Of a stretch of 64,000 nt of DNA, positions 15,974-26,800 are shown piece by piece. This DNA is from Pseudonocardia cypriaca. Its GTDB lineage: Bacteria > Actinomycetota > Actinomycetes > Mycobacteriales > Pseudonocardiaceae. How positions within the stretch are numbered: the stretch's first letter is position 1; each line of letters begins with the position of its first letter. The position numbers and the translations under genes were made by a program. The stretch is from contig NZ_VFPH01000002.1 of NCBI RefSeq assembly GCF_006717045.1, positions 1-64,000 on the forward strand, written 5' to 3'. A model generated the notes under the pieces. It had not been told where the DNA came from. It ran no database searches and worked only from the letters and a program-made list of their open reading frames with translations.

Positions 15974-17272
15974 ATGGACGACCCGGCCGACGTCCGTGCC
16001 CTCGCCCGGCCGCTGCAGAGCGACTCGCACCTCGATCCCCTGGTCGAACGGGCGGGCGACGCCCGGCTCGTGCTGATCGGCGAGGCGTCGCACGGCACCC
16101 ACGAGTACTACGCGTGGCGCGACCGGCTCACCCGCAGGCTCGTCACGGAGAAGGGCTTCGGCTTCGTCGCCGTCGAAGGGGACTGGCCGGACTGCCGCCG
16201 CCTGCACCGGGCCGTGACCGGAGGACCGGAGGACGTCGACGAGGCCCTCGGCGGGTACGACCGGTGGCCGACGTGGATGTGGGCGAACAGCGCCGTGCGC
16301 GCCGCGATGAACTGGCTGCGGGAGCACAACGCCGAGCTGCCGCCGCAGCGGCGGGTCGGCTTCCACGGGCTCGACGTCTACAGCCTGCAACGGTCGATGC
16401 GCGAGGTCGTGCGGTGGCTGCGCGAGCACGATCCGGACCACGCGTCGGCGGCGCTCGACGCCTACGCCTGCTTCGAGCCCTACGGGCCGGACCCGTTGGC
16501 GTACGCCCGCGCGACCCGCTGGGTGCCGGAGAACTGCGAGGACGCGGTGATCGAGGTGCTGCGGGACATGTGCGAGCGCCACGGCTCCGATGGCTCCTCC
16601 CCCGGTGAGGCGGACCAGCGGTTCGTGGCCGAGCAGAACGCCGCGGTCGTCGCGGGCGCGGAGCGGTACTACCGGGCCGCGGTGCGGGGCGGGCCGGACT
16701 CCTGGAACGTCCGCGACGTGCACATGGCCGACACCCTCGACCGGCTCCTCGATCATCACGGACCCGGTTCGAAGGGAGTCGTCTGGGCGCACAACACCCA
16801 CATCGGCGACGCAAGGGCCACCGACATGGCAGCCGCCGGGATGACCAGCCTCGGACAGCTCGCCCACGAGCGCCACGCCGACGACGGGGTGGTGCTGGTC
16901 GGTTTCGCCGGCCACCGCGGCGACGTCGTGGCGGCATCGTCGTGGGGCGCGCCAGCCGAGCGCCTCCCGGTGCCGCCCGCACGCGACGGCAGCGCCGAGG
17001 ACCTCCTGCACCGGGCGCTCGGGGACGAGCCGTCCCTGCTGGTCTTCCCGGAGACCTACGACCAGCCACGATGGCTGCGCACCTCGTTCGACCACCGGGC
17101 GATCGGCGTCGTCTACCACCCCGACCAGGAGCGCTGGGGCAACTACGTGCCGTCCACGCTCGGCGACCGGTACGACGCGCTGCTGTGGTTCGGCGAGACA
17201 ACGGCGCTCGAACCGCTGCGCGCCGAACCGGCGGACGACCCCGAGCCGCAGACCGCGCCCACCGGGCAGTGA
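15974..17272 (+). CDS. Erythromycin-esterase (Ere)-like hydrolase
   Basis: 432 residues. The family hallmark G-E-A-S-H-G-T-H-E-Y-Y is at about residues 35-45 and holds the catalytic His/Glu pair; VAVEGDWPDC and VWAHNTHIGDA supply further conserved residues. True Ere enzymes open macrolide lactones, but most members of this wide family are housekeeping esterases of unknown substrate and are often found beside methyltransferase or phosphoribosyltransferase genes. It ends the four-gene set with the Pcm-like protein, 8 bases after the phosphoesterase, with a GGAGG site before the ATG. Macrolide resistance should not be assumed. Confidence 0.85.
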   Translation: MDDPADVRALARPLQSDSHLDPLVERAGDARLVLIGEASHGTHEYYAWRDRLTRRLVTEKGFGFVAVEGDWPDCRRLHRAVTGGPEDVDEALGGYDRWPTWMWANSAVRAAMNWLREHNAELPPQRRVGFHGLDVYSLQRSMREVVRWLREHDPDHASAALDAYACFEPYGPDPLAYARATRWVPENCEDAVIEVLRDMCERHGSDGSSPGEADQRFVAEQNAAVVAGAERYYRAAVRGGPDSWNVRDVHMADTLDRLLDHHGPGSKGVVWAHNTHIGDARATDMAAAGMTSLGQLAHERHADDGVVLVGFAGHRGDVVAASSWGAPAERLPVPPARDGSAEDLLHRALGDEPSLLVFPETYDQPRWLRTSFDHRAIGVVYHPDQERWGNYVPSTLGDRYDALLWFGETTALEPLRAEPADDPEPQTAPTGQ

Positions 17273-17281
17273 TCACGGCTG

Positions 17282-18883
17282 TCACCCCGGCCGCACGGAG
17301 ATCATCCGGCGCAGGCGTTCCCGGGGCGTCGGGGTGAGCAGCCTGCCTGCGACGAGGTGGCCGGAGGCTCCGCCGAGACCCGGCCCCGGATGCGTCGACG
17401 CGCCGATGTGCCACAGCCGCGGCACCGGCGTCGCGTGGCCGGCGCGCCAGATGAAGTTCTGGTCCAGCTCGGCCGAGCCGCCGTACGGGTCGCCCGCGAC
17501 CGCGTTCGGGTTGTACGCGGCGAGATCGGCCGGGGTGATCACGTCGGTGCCCACCACGAGGTCACGCAGCCCCGGCGCGTGTGCCGCGACCCGGTCGAGG
17601 ACGCGGTCGGCGTAGCCGCGGGCGAGGGTGGCGTCCCACCCCGCCGAGACGTCCAGCTCCCCCGCCGCGTCGCCGACCGGCGCGAACGGCACCTCCTGCA
17701 GCTGCAGCCAGAGCGCCGCGGCCCCCGCAGGCACCCGGGACGGGTCCAGGACGTGCTGCTGGCCGACCACCACCGTCGGGCGCCGGGGCAGCAGCCCCGC
17801 CTCCGCCTCGGCACATGCGATCGCCGTGGAGGCCGACCCGTCCGACACGTGCACGAGCGGCACGGCGGCAAGTGCCGGGTCCCGCCACGGCACCGGTGCG
17901 GACAGCGCGACGTGCACCTGCATCGCCGCCCGACCCGGGCGGAAGCGCGCCGCATCGCCCGCCACGGCGGCCGGCACGGCACCGGGCGGCAGCAGCGACC
18001 CGTACAGCGCGGGCGGGGTCACCGACGCGAGCACCGCCCGTTCGGCGGTGATGCTCCAGCCGTCGCCCGCGACCCCGGCGGCCGCCCCGTCCTGCAGCAC
18101 CACCCGCTCGACCCGGCGCCCGGTGTGCACGGTGACGCCCCGCTCGGCCAGCAGCCGCTCCCACGCGCTCACGAAGTTCCCCGCGCCCCCGACCACGACC
18201 GGGAGGCCGGCGGCGTGCATGGTCGCGGCGAAGACCGGCACCATCAGCCCGCCGGACGCGCTGTCGGGCGCGAGGCCGGCGTGCAGCAGCCACGGCGCCC
18301 AGAGCCGGTCGGCCTCCGGGCCCCGGAAGTGGGTGCGCAGCCACGCCCGCCCGCTGGTCGCCACCTCCCGCGCGTAGGCGGTGAGCTCGTGGCGGCCGCC
18401 GGCGCGCGCGAGGCCCCACAGCGGACCGAGCACACCGGGCGAACGCAGCTCGCTGCCCAGCAGGCCACCGATGTGGGCGGCGTGCGCACCGAAGCGCTGG
18501 ATCGCCGCCCGGTAGGCGTCGCGGTCGGCGGGCTCGGCGAAGCCCGCCACGGTCTGCTCGACGTCGCGGTGGCCGATCGTCACGTCCCCCGCGTCGGACA
18601 CCGACGCGGTGACCGGACCGTCGGAGTTCGCGTACTCCAGGCCGTGCCGGTGCAGGTCGGCGCCCAGCTCGGCGTACACCGGCCCGGTGACGAAGAGCGG
18701 GTGCCACGAGGAGTAGGTGTCGTGCCGGTAGCCCGGCACCGTGCGCTCCTCCCCCGCCACGAACCCGCCGACCCGCGGGTGCTGGTCGACCAGCGCCACC
18801 GACCACCCGGCACCCGCCAGGCGGGCGGCAGCGGCCATCCCGTTGATCCCGGCCCCGACGACGACGGCGTCGACCCGCTTCAT
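17282..18883 (-). CDS. FAD-dependent oxidoreductase, phytoene-desaturase-like
   Basis: 533 residues. The N-terminal FAD motif is V-V-G-A-G-I-N-G-M-A-A-A (residues 8-19) followed by the acidic strand end VALVDQHPRVGG. The C-terminal FAD block is HIGASTHPGPGLGGASGHLVAGR. This is the layout of the carotenoid/phytoene desaturase and PYROXD2-like group. No crtB-like or other carotenoid gene is nearby, so carotenoid work is not supported. It diverges from the PLP decarboxylase over a 64-base gap, which suggests linked regulation. The ATG at 18883 is placed just before the FAD strand, as in the family. Confidence 0.87.
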   Translation of the reverse strand: MKRVDAVVVGAGINGMAAAARLAGAGWSVALVDQHPRVGGFVAGEERTVPGYRHDTYSSWHPLFVTGPVYAELGADLHRHGLEYANSDGPVTASVSDAGDVTIGHRDVEQTVAGFAEPADRDAYRAAIQRFGAHAAHIGGLLGSELRSPGVLGPLWGLARAGGRHELTAYAREVATSGRAWLRTHFRGPEADRLWAPWLLHAGLAPDSASGGLMVPVFAATMHAAGLPVVVGGAGNFVSAWERLLAERGVTVHTGRRVERVVLQDGAAAGVAGDGWSITAERAVLASVTPPALYGSLLPPGAVPAAVAGDAARFRPGRAAMQVHVALSAPVPWRDPALAAVPLVHVSDGSASTAIACAEAEAGLLPRRPTVVVGQQHVLDPSRVPAGAAALWLQLQEVPFAPVGDAAGELDVSAGWDATLARGYADRVLDRVAAHAPGLRDLVVGTDVITPADLAAYNPNAVAGDPYGGSAELDQNFIWRAGHATPVPRLWHIGASTHPGPGLGGASGHLVAGRLLTPTPRERLRRMISVRPG

Positions 18884-18947
18884 GCTGCCCCCTGCGATAT
18901 CCTCATCGGACGCGTCCGGGGGCCCAATCTATTCGTACGATCCGGCG

Positions 18948-20321
<1,374 letters not shown>

Positions 20322-20379
20322 TGTGTGCGTTAACATCTGCGCGCCGCGATGGCGCGAGCAGGAACGAGGGTGACGAGCG

Positions 20380-21357
20380 ATGGCGCGTGTGGGTATCGGC
20401 CGGCTCCGGGCACGGCTGGTGGCGACCGGGATGGTGCTGGCGTGCGCGCTGGCCGCCGGATGTAGCGAGGGCGACCCGGTCAACACCGAACGCGGCGGCG
20501 CCGGTGCCCAGGTCAAGACCATCGGCCTGATGGTGCAGGACCTGTCCAACCCGTTCTTCCAGTCGATGGCCAACGGCGTGAAGTCGGGAGCCGAGAAGAT
20601 CGGCGCCACCGTCAACGTCCAGGACGGGCGGCAGGACCTCGGCGCCCAGAACGAGCAGATCGACGCGTTCATCCAGCAGCAGATCGACGTGCTCCTGATC
20701 AACGCCGTCGACTCCGACGGCATCGGCCCCGCGGTCGAGCGGGCCAAGGCGGCCGGCATCAAGGTGGTGGCGATCGACGTCGCCGCCCGCGGTGCCGAGG
20801 CGCAGGTCACGCTGGACAACACCGCGGCCGGCAACCTGGCCTGCACCTACCTGGCCGACCAGATCGGCGGCGCAGGCGACATCCTGCTGATCAACGGCAC
20901 GCCGATCTCGTCCGTCCAGGACCGCGTCACCGGCTGCAAGCAGGCGCTGCAGAACTACCCGCAGATCAAGATCGTGTCCGAGCAGAACGGCGACAACGGG
21001 CGCGCGAAGGCGCTCACCATCGCCACCGACATGCTCACCGCGAACCCCACCGTGAAGGGCGTCTTCGGGATCAACGACCCCACGGCGCTCGGTGCCACGC
21101 TCGCCGCCCAGCAGGCCGGTATCAACGGCCTCGTGATCGTCGGCGTCGACGCGTCCCCGGAGGCGGTCGCGGAGCTGCAGAAGCCCGAGTCGATGTTCAA
21201 GGCCACGGCCGCCCAGGACCCCAACACCCAGGGCGGCATCGCGCTGGAGATGGCGCAGAAGCTGTTCGCGGGCGAGGCTCTCGAGCAGCAGTCCGTGCTC
21301 GTGCCCACGGAGATGATCACGCGCGAGAACCTGGCGCAGTACAAGGGCTGGCAGTAG
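20380..21357 (+). CDS. Sugar ABC importer substrate-binding lipoprotein (RbsB-like)
   Basis: 325 residues. The signal peptide ends in a lipobox L-A-A-G-C with Cys28 as the lipid anchor. The mature part is a type I periplasmic-binding fold (GLMVQDLSNPFFQSMANG, then DVLLINAVDSDG, GVDASPEAV), the ribose/galactose-binding group. It would catch a monosaccharide or similar polyol outside the membrane and pass it to the permease. The ATPase starts 8 bases after its stop. Ligand cannot be read; members of this group also bind autoinducer-2 and inositol. Confidence 0.92.
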   Translation: MARVGIGRLRARLVATGMVLACALAAGCSEGDPVNTERGGAGAQVKTIGLMVQDLSNPFFQSMANGVKSGAEKIGATVNVQDGRQDLGAQNEQIDAFIQQQIDVLLINAVDSDGIGPAVERAKAAGIKVVAIDVAARGAEAQVTLDNTAAGNLACTYLADQIGGAGDILLINGTPISSVQDRVTGCKQALQNYPQIKIVSEQNGDNGRAKALTIATDMLTANPTVKGVFGINDPTALGATLAAQQAGINGLVIVGVDASPEAVAELQKPESMFKATAAQDPNTQGGIALEMAQKLFAGEALEQQSVLVPTEMITRENLAQYKGWQ

Positions 21358-21365
21358 AGATCCCC

Positions 21366-22895
21366 ATGAGGTCCCCGGGGCCCGCCCTCGTCGCCATGGA
21401 GGGCATCACCAAGTCGTTCGGTGGTGCCCCCGCCCTGCGGGGCGTCGACTTCGACCTGCGCCCCGGCGAGGTCCACGCCCTCATGGGCGAGAACGGCGCG
21501 GGCAAGTCGACGCTCATGAAGGTGCTCGCCGGCGTCCACGCCCCGGACGCCGGCACGATCCGGATCGACGGGGAGCCGGTCACGATCTCGTCCCCGATCG
21601 AGGCCACCGCACTCGGGATCGCGATCATCCACCAGGAGCTCAACACCGTTCCCGACATGACGGTCGCGGAGAACCTGGCTCTCGGCGCCGAGCCACGCAC
21701 CCGCTGGGGCGGGCTGGACCGCAGGCGCGTGCTGCGCGACGCCGAGGAGAAGCTGGCCCGGGTGCGGGCCGACGTCGATCCCCGGCTGCCGATGCGGCGG
21801 CTGTCCGTCGGCCGCCAGCAGATGGTCGAGATCGCCCGCGCGCTCGCCGAGGACGCCCGGATCCTCGTGCTCGACGAGCCGACCGCCGCGCTGTCCGACC
21901 GGGAGGCCCGCCAGCTCTTCGAGCTCATCGACGAGATGCGGGCAGCCGGGATGGGGCTGGTCTACATCAGCCACCGCATGGAGGAGGTCTGGCAGCTCGC
22001 CGACCGGGTCACCGTGTTCCGCGACGGCCGCTCGGTCGGCACCAGCGAGAAGGCCGAGATCACCCCGGAGCGGGTGGTCACGCAGATGATCGGGCGCAAC
22101 GTCGAGGAGCTCTACGTCCACGACGACCGCACTTCCGGCGAGGTCGTGCTCCGGGTCGAAGGCCTCACCGACGGCGCCGGCATCGGCCCCGTGGACCTCG
22201 AGCTGCGGGCGGGCGAGGTGGTCGGGATGGTCGGCCTGATCGGCGCAGGCCGCACCGAGATCGCGCGGATGATCTACGGCGCCGACCGCGCCCGCGGCGG
22301 CACCGTCGAGCTCGACGGAAGGCCGCTGGACAACCGCTCCCCCGCCGCCAGCATCCGCGACGGCATCGGCCTGCTGCCCGAGAGCCGCAAGGAGCAGGCG
22401 CTCTTCCCGCTGATGTCGATCCGCGACAACCTCGTGGCCGCAGCACTCGGCAGCCTCTCCCGGCTGGGCGTGCTGCGCCGGGGCGCCATCGGCGACGCGG
22501 CCCGCCGGCAGATGGACGCACTCCGCATCCGGACGGCACCGACCCAGGACGTGGCGCACCTGTCCGGCGGCAACCAGCAGAAGGTGGTGCTCGGCCGCTG
22601 GCTCACCGTCGGCCCCCGGGTGCTGATCCTCGACGAGCCCACCCGCGGTGTCGACATTGGCGCGAAGCACGAGATCTACCGGATCATCAACGAGCAGGTC
22701 CGCCGCGGCGTCGCCGTGCTCGTGGTCTCCTCCGACCTGCCCGAGGCACTCGGCATCAGCGATCGCGTGCTGGTCGTGCGCGGCGGGCGGATCGTGGCCG
22801 AGCTCGACCGCTCGGAGGCCACGGAGGAGGCCGTCATGCTGCACGCCACCGGGGTGGCGGCGGGCAGCAACCAGAACGGAGGCACCCCCGCATGA
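21366..22895 (+). CDS. Sugar ABC importer dual ATPase (RbsA-like)
   Basis: 509 residues with two ATPase domains. The first has Walker A GENGAGKST (about residues 41-49), signature LSVGRQQ and Walker B ILVLDEPTAAL. The second has a degenerate Walker A GLIGAGRTE with Arg in place of Lys, an intact LSGGNQQ and LILDEPTRGVD. That asymmetry is normal for ribose-type carbohydrate importers. It powers the permease encoded next, whose ATG overlaps its stop (ATGA, 22892-22895). Confidence 0.95.
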   Translation: MRSPGPALVAMEGITKSFGGAPALRGVDFDLRPGEVHALMGENGAGKSTLMKVLAGVHAPDAGTIRIDGEPVTISSPIEATALGIAIIHQELNTVPDMTVAENLALGAEPRTRWGGLDRRRVLRDAEEKLARVRADVDPRLPMRRLSVGRQQMVEIARALAEDARILVLDEPTAALSDREARQLFELIDEMRAAGMGLVYISHRMEEVWQLADRVTVFRDGRSVGTSEKAEITPERVVTQMIGRNVEELYVHDDRTSGEVVLRVEGLTDGAGIGPVDLELRAGEVVGMVGLIGAGRTEIARMIYGADRARGGTVELDGRPLDNRSPAASIRDGIGLLPESRKEQALFPLMSIRDNLVAAALGSLSRLGVLRRGAIGDAARRQMDALRIRTAPTQDVAHLSGGNQQKVVLGRWLTVGPRVLILDEPTRGVDIGAKHEIYRIINEQVRRGVAVLVVSSDLPEALGISDRVLVVRGGRIVAELDRSEATEEAVMLHATGVAAGSNQNGGTPA

Positions 22896-23887
22896 CCCGC
22901 ACCGCACCGACGGGCACGCCGGCCCTCGAGCCCGCCGAGCGCCCCAGGCGCAGCTTCGGTCAAGTGTGGGACCGCTACGGCATCCTCGTCGTGCTGCTCG
23001 CGATGGTCGCCCTCATGGCGGTGATCGCGCCCAACTTCCTCAGCCTCAGCAACGGCTTCAACGTCGCCCGTGCCGTGTCGATCAACGCCGTCCTCGCGGC
23101 CGGCATGACGCTCGTGATCCTCACCGGGGGCATCGACCTGTCGGTCGGGTCGGTCATCGGCGTCGCAGGCGTCACGTCGGTGCTGCTGTGGAACGGCGGC
23201 GTGCCCGCACTCCTCGCAGTCCTCGGCGGCATCCTGGTCGGCGCCGCCGCCGGGCTGCTCAACGGCCTGCTCGTGGCCTACCTCGCGCTGCCCGCGTTCA
23301 TCGTGACGCTCGGGGCGCTCACCTACCTGCGCGGCACCGCGTACGCGCTCACCGACGGGCAACCGTTGATCGCCAAGGGCGAACTGGGCTTCCGCCTCCT
23401 CGGCAACGGCAACATCGCCGCGATCCCCTCCCCGGTGGTGGTCATGGTGATCACCTACGTCGCCGTGTGGTTCGTCCTCGAACGCACGACGTTCGGCCGG
23501 CACATCTACGCCGTCGGCGGCAACGTCGAGGCCGCCCGCCTCGCCGGCATCAAGGTCAAGCGGGTGCTGCTCAAGGTGTACCTGCTCGCCGGGCTCACGG
23601 CAGGCCTCGCGGGCGTCATGTTCGCCGCCCGCGTCGAGTCCGGCCAACCCCGCGCGGGCGAGGGCTACGAGCTCGACGCGATCGCCGCGGTCGTCCTCGG
23701 CGGCACCTCGCTCTTCGGCGGCCGCGGCCGCATCCACGGCACGTTCGTGGGCGCGCTCATCATCGGCGTCCTCAGCAACGGCCTGGTGCTGATGAACGTG
23801 CCGTTCTTCACCCAGCTGATCATCAAGGGCGCGGTCATCATCGTCGCCGTCGGGCTGGACAGCCTGAAGAACTGGCGGTCCGGCTAG
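22892..23887 (+). CDS. Sugar ABC importer permease (RbsC-like)
   Basis: 331 residues with about eight to ten hydrophobic helices. The family segment ILTGGIDLSVGSVIGVAG and the C-terminal ARLAGIKVKRVLLKVYLLAGLTAGLAG plus GGTSLFGGRGRIHGTFVGALI identify the ribose-type BPD_transp_2 permeases. It forms the membrane channel with the two preceding gene products. Its TAG stop is directly followed by the stop of the opposing NACHT gene, so there is no room for a separate terminator. Confidence 0.94.
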   Translation: MTRTAPTGTPALEPAERPRRSFGQVWDRYGILVVLLAMVALMAVIAPNFLSLSNGFNVARAVSINAVLAAGMTLVILTGGIDLSVGSVIGVAGVTSVLLWNGGVPALLAVLGGILVGAAAGLLNGLLVAYLALPAFIVTLGALTYLRGTAYALTDGQPLIAKGELGFRLLGNGNIAAIPSPVVVMVITYVAVWFVLERTTFGRHIYAVGGNVEAARLAGIKVKRVLLKVYLLAGLTAGLAGVMFAARVESGQPRAGEGYELDAIAAVVLGGTSLFGGRGRIHGTFVGALIIGVLSNGLVLMNVPFFTQLIIKGAVIIVAVGLDSLKNWRSG

Positions 23888-26800
23888 TCACCCGCGTCCG
23901 GTGACGTCGTCGCCTTCGGTCTCGGCAGCCCCGGCCAGCACCGCGGCGGTGCCGTCGCCGGGCCACAGGAGCGACAAGGCTTTGGTACCGGCCGTTCGCA
24001 CATCCGGACTGGGGTCGGCGAGACTGTCCTCGAGCAGTGCGCGCGTGCGAGCATCTGGCCAGTGTCGGGCCATCGCCTGCACTCCACCGACCCGTGCACG
24101 CTCGTCGGGATCGGCGGTGGCAAGAGACGTGATGATGTCGCGGCTCGCGGTGTCGGGCCACCGCCACGCCATTGCTCGTGCCGCCGCTGCGCGGAGAGTT
24201 GCGCTCGCATCGGAGCTGGTCGCGAGATCGGTCAGTAAGGCCCGGGTCTCGTGATCAGGCCAGATCTGTGCGACCGCGTCCGCGATGTCGCGCTCGTACT
24301 GCTCGTCGGTACAGCCCACGGCGAGTGAGTCCACGAGGGCGCGCCGCGTCTCGGGGTGGTTCGGCCATCCCCTGACCAGGGCGCGGACGGCGACCCCGCG
24401 CACATCTGCATCATCGTCGAACACGACCTGCGCCGCCAAGATCTCTCGCGTCGCATCGTCGGGCCAGTAGCGGAGGAGACTCTGCAGTGCCTCTTCACGC
24501 AGGTCCTCATCGGCGTCGAAGACGGCGCGGTCGACGACGACGGCCCGGGTCACGCGGTCGGACCGCAGCCGGACGAGTGCGCTCAGCGCCGCTCGCCGGA
24601 CATCGGCGTCGATATCGGAGACGGCGCGCTCGGCCAGCAGCTCAGTGGTTGTCGCATCCGGCCAGTTCCCGGCCAGCACCTCGACCGCTTCCTTCCGAGA
24701 ACGCTGGTTGCGGCTCCCGACGATGATCTCGATGAGCTCGCGGCATTCGTCGTCGTGCCACATCGCGGCGAGGTGGTCGAGCAGGCCGGACCGGATGTCC
24801 TCGTCCGGCCGGTCCCGCAGGCGGTCGCTGATGAGTTCTCGGGTGTCCGTTCCCGGCCACGCCCACGCGAGTATCGCCATGGCGAGGTTGCGGACCTTGG
24901 CGTCGAGATCGACTTCGGCGAGCTCGAGCATGAGCCGGCGTCCGTCGTCTCCGAGACCGGACAGCAGGAACACCGCTTCGACGGCCCGTTCGCGGACGTC
25001 CGCGTCGGGGTCGTTCCGGGCGACCTCGCGGGCGAGGCGACAGCTGTCGGCATCCGGCCAGCACCGGATCACGGCCTCCAAAGCCGCCCGGCGAACGTCG
25101 GCGGCCGCGTCCCGGGCGAGCATGCCGGTCAGTACGGTCCGCGTCTCGGCGTCGGGCCACCGGCGCACCAACACCTTTGCAGCCGCTTCGCGGACGTTCC
25201 CTGTGTCGTCCTCACTGGTCCGGCGAACGAGCAGACGCCGTGTGTCCCCGTCGGGCCATCCGGCGGCCAATGCGTGGATGCAGAGCTCACGCACGTCCGC
25301 GTCGGGGTCGCTCACGGCGGCTCGGCCGATCAGCTCACAGCTCGTGGGGTCCGGCCAGGCAGAGGAGAGGTCTGCACAGGCCTCGAAACGGACATCCTCA
25401 TGCGGATCGCTCGCGGCCAGTTCGAGAACGAGCGCCCGGACCTCGTCGTCAGGCCACCGCTCGGCCAGGGCACACAGGGCGTAGGCACGGACGTCCTCGT
25501 TGTCGTCGCGCGCTGACCGCAGGAGCAGCGCTCTGGTCGCGGCGTCCGGCCATCCGAACAGCAGTGTGGTCAGCGCACCGATGCGGTTGTCCTCGTTCTC
25601 GTCGGCGTGGGCGTGGTCGGTGAGCAGGGACCGGGCCCGCTCGTCGGGCCAGCCCTTGACGGCGGCATGGAGGGCTGAGTGGCGGACCCGGTTGTCGGGA
25701 TCAGTGAGTGCCCGCTCGATCAGGGCAGCACGCACGCGGTCATCTCGCCACCGTTCGCCCAGCGCGTCGACAACAGATTGACGCACGGTCCACTCGGCGT
25801 CGACCGCCCCCCGGTCGAGCAGCAGCGTCAGGGTGTCCTCGTCGGGCCACACCCGCGCGAGAGTGCCCACAGCTGCCGTGCGAACCGCGTTGTCCGGGTC
25901 GCTGCGCACTGCGGAGATCAGGAGGCGTCGCGTGCCCTCGTCGGACCACGACGCGGCGAGCGCGTCGAGCGCGATGCGCCGGATGTCCTCGTTCGGGTCG
26001 GTGGTGGCGGCGACCGCAAGAACGCGGCTGGCTTCGTCGGGCCACAGGCGGAGGGCGTGTTCGAGCGCGGTTTCCCGCACGTCCTCGGAGAGGTCGGTCG
26101 TGGCCCGGTCGTTCAGGACCGCTCTGGCTTGTTCGTCCGGCCATCCCTCGGCGAGTGATTCGAGGGCGGCGGTGCGAACGTCCGAGCTCAGGTCGGCAGA
26201 CGCGCCGCTCTCGACGAGCATTCGGGTCCGGTCGTCCGGCCAGGTCTGCGCGAGCGACTTCAGCGCCGCTACTCGGACCGCATCGTCGGTGTCGGCTGTC
26301 GATCTCTCGATGATCATTCGTCGCGCGGTGTCGCCCGGCCACTTCTGCGCGAGGAGTTCGACCGCGTGACTGCGGACGTCCGCGCTCGGATCGTTCCCGG
26401 CTCGAACCAGTGTGAGGGACCGCGAGACGTCGTCGGGCCAGGTGCCGGCCAACGCGGTCAACGCAGCTTGGCGAACCTCGGACTGGCGGTCGCTCGCGGC
26501 GCTGGCCTCGACGATGCCCCGCGTCACGTCAGCGGGCCATTGGGCGGCCAGCGCCATCAGGGCAGCAGCTCGGACCTCGGACGCAGGGTCGAGAGCCAGC
26601 CGATCGGTGAGTAGCGTCCGCGTGCCGTCATCCGGCCATCCCGCAGCGCATTCGACTGCAGTCAGGCGGACGGAGTCGTCGCGATCGACGGTGGCTCGCT
26701 CGGTGATGAGGTGACGGATGCCGACCCCTTCCGGATCCCGGGCGAGCGCGGTGATCGCGGCATTCCGGATCTCATCGCGTTCCGCAGCGACGACCAATCG

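Noticed and set aside
15974..17272. Macrolide resistance gene
   Set aside because: The Ere-like family is broad and mostly of unknown substrate; no resistance context is present.
17282..18883. Carotenoid pathway gene
   Set aside because: Only the FAD fold is shared; no phytoene synthase or other carotenoid gene is near.
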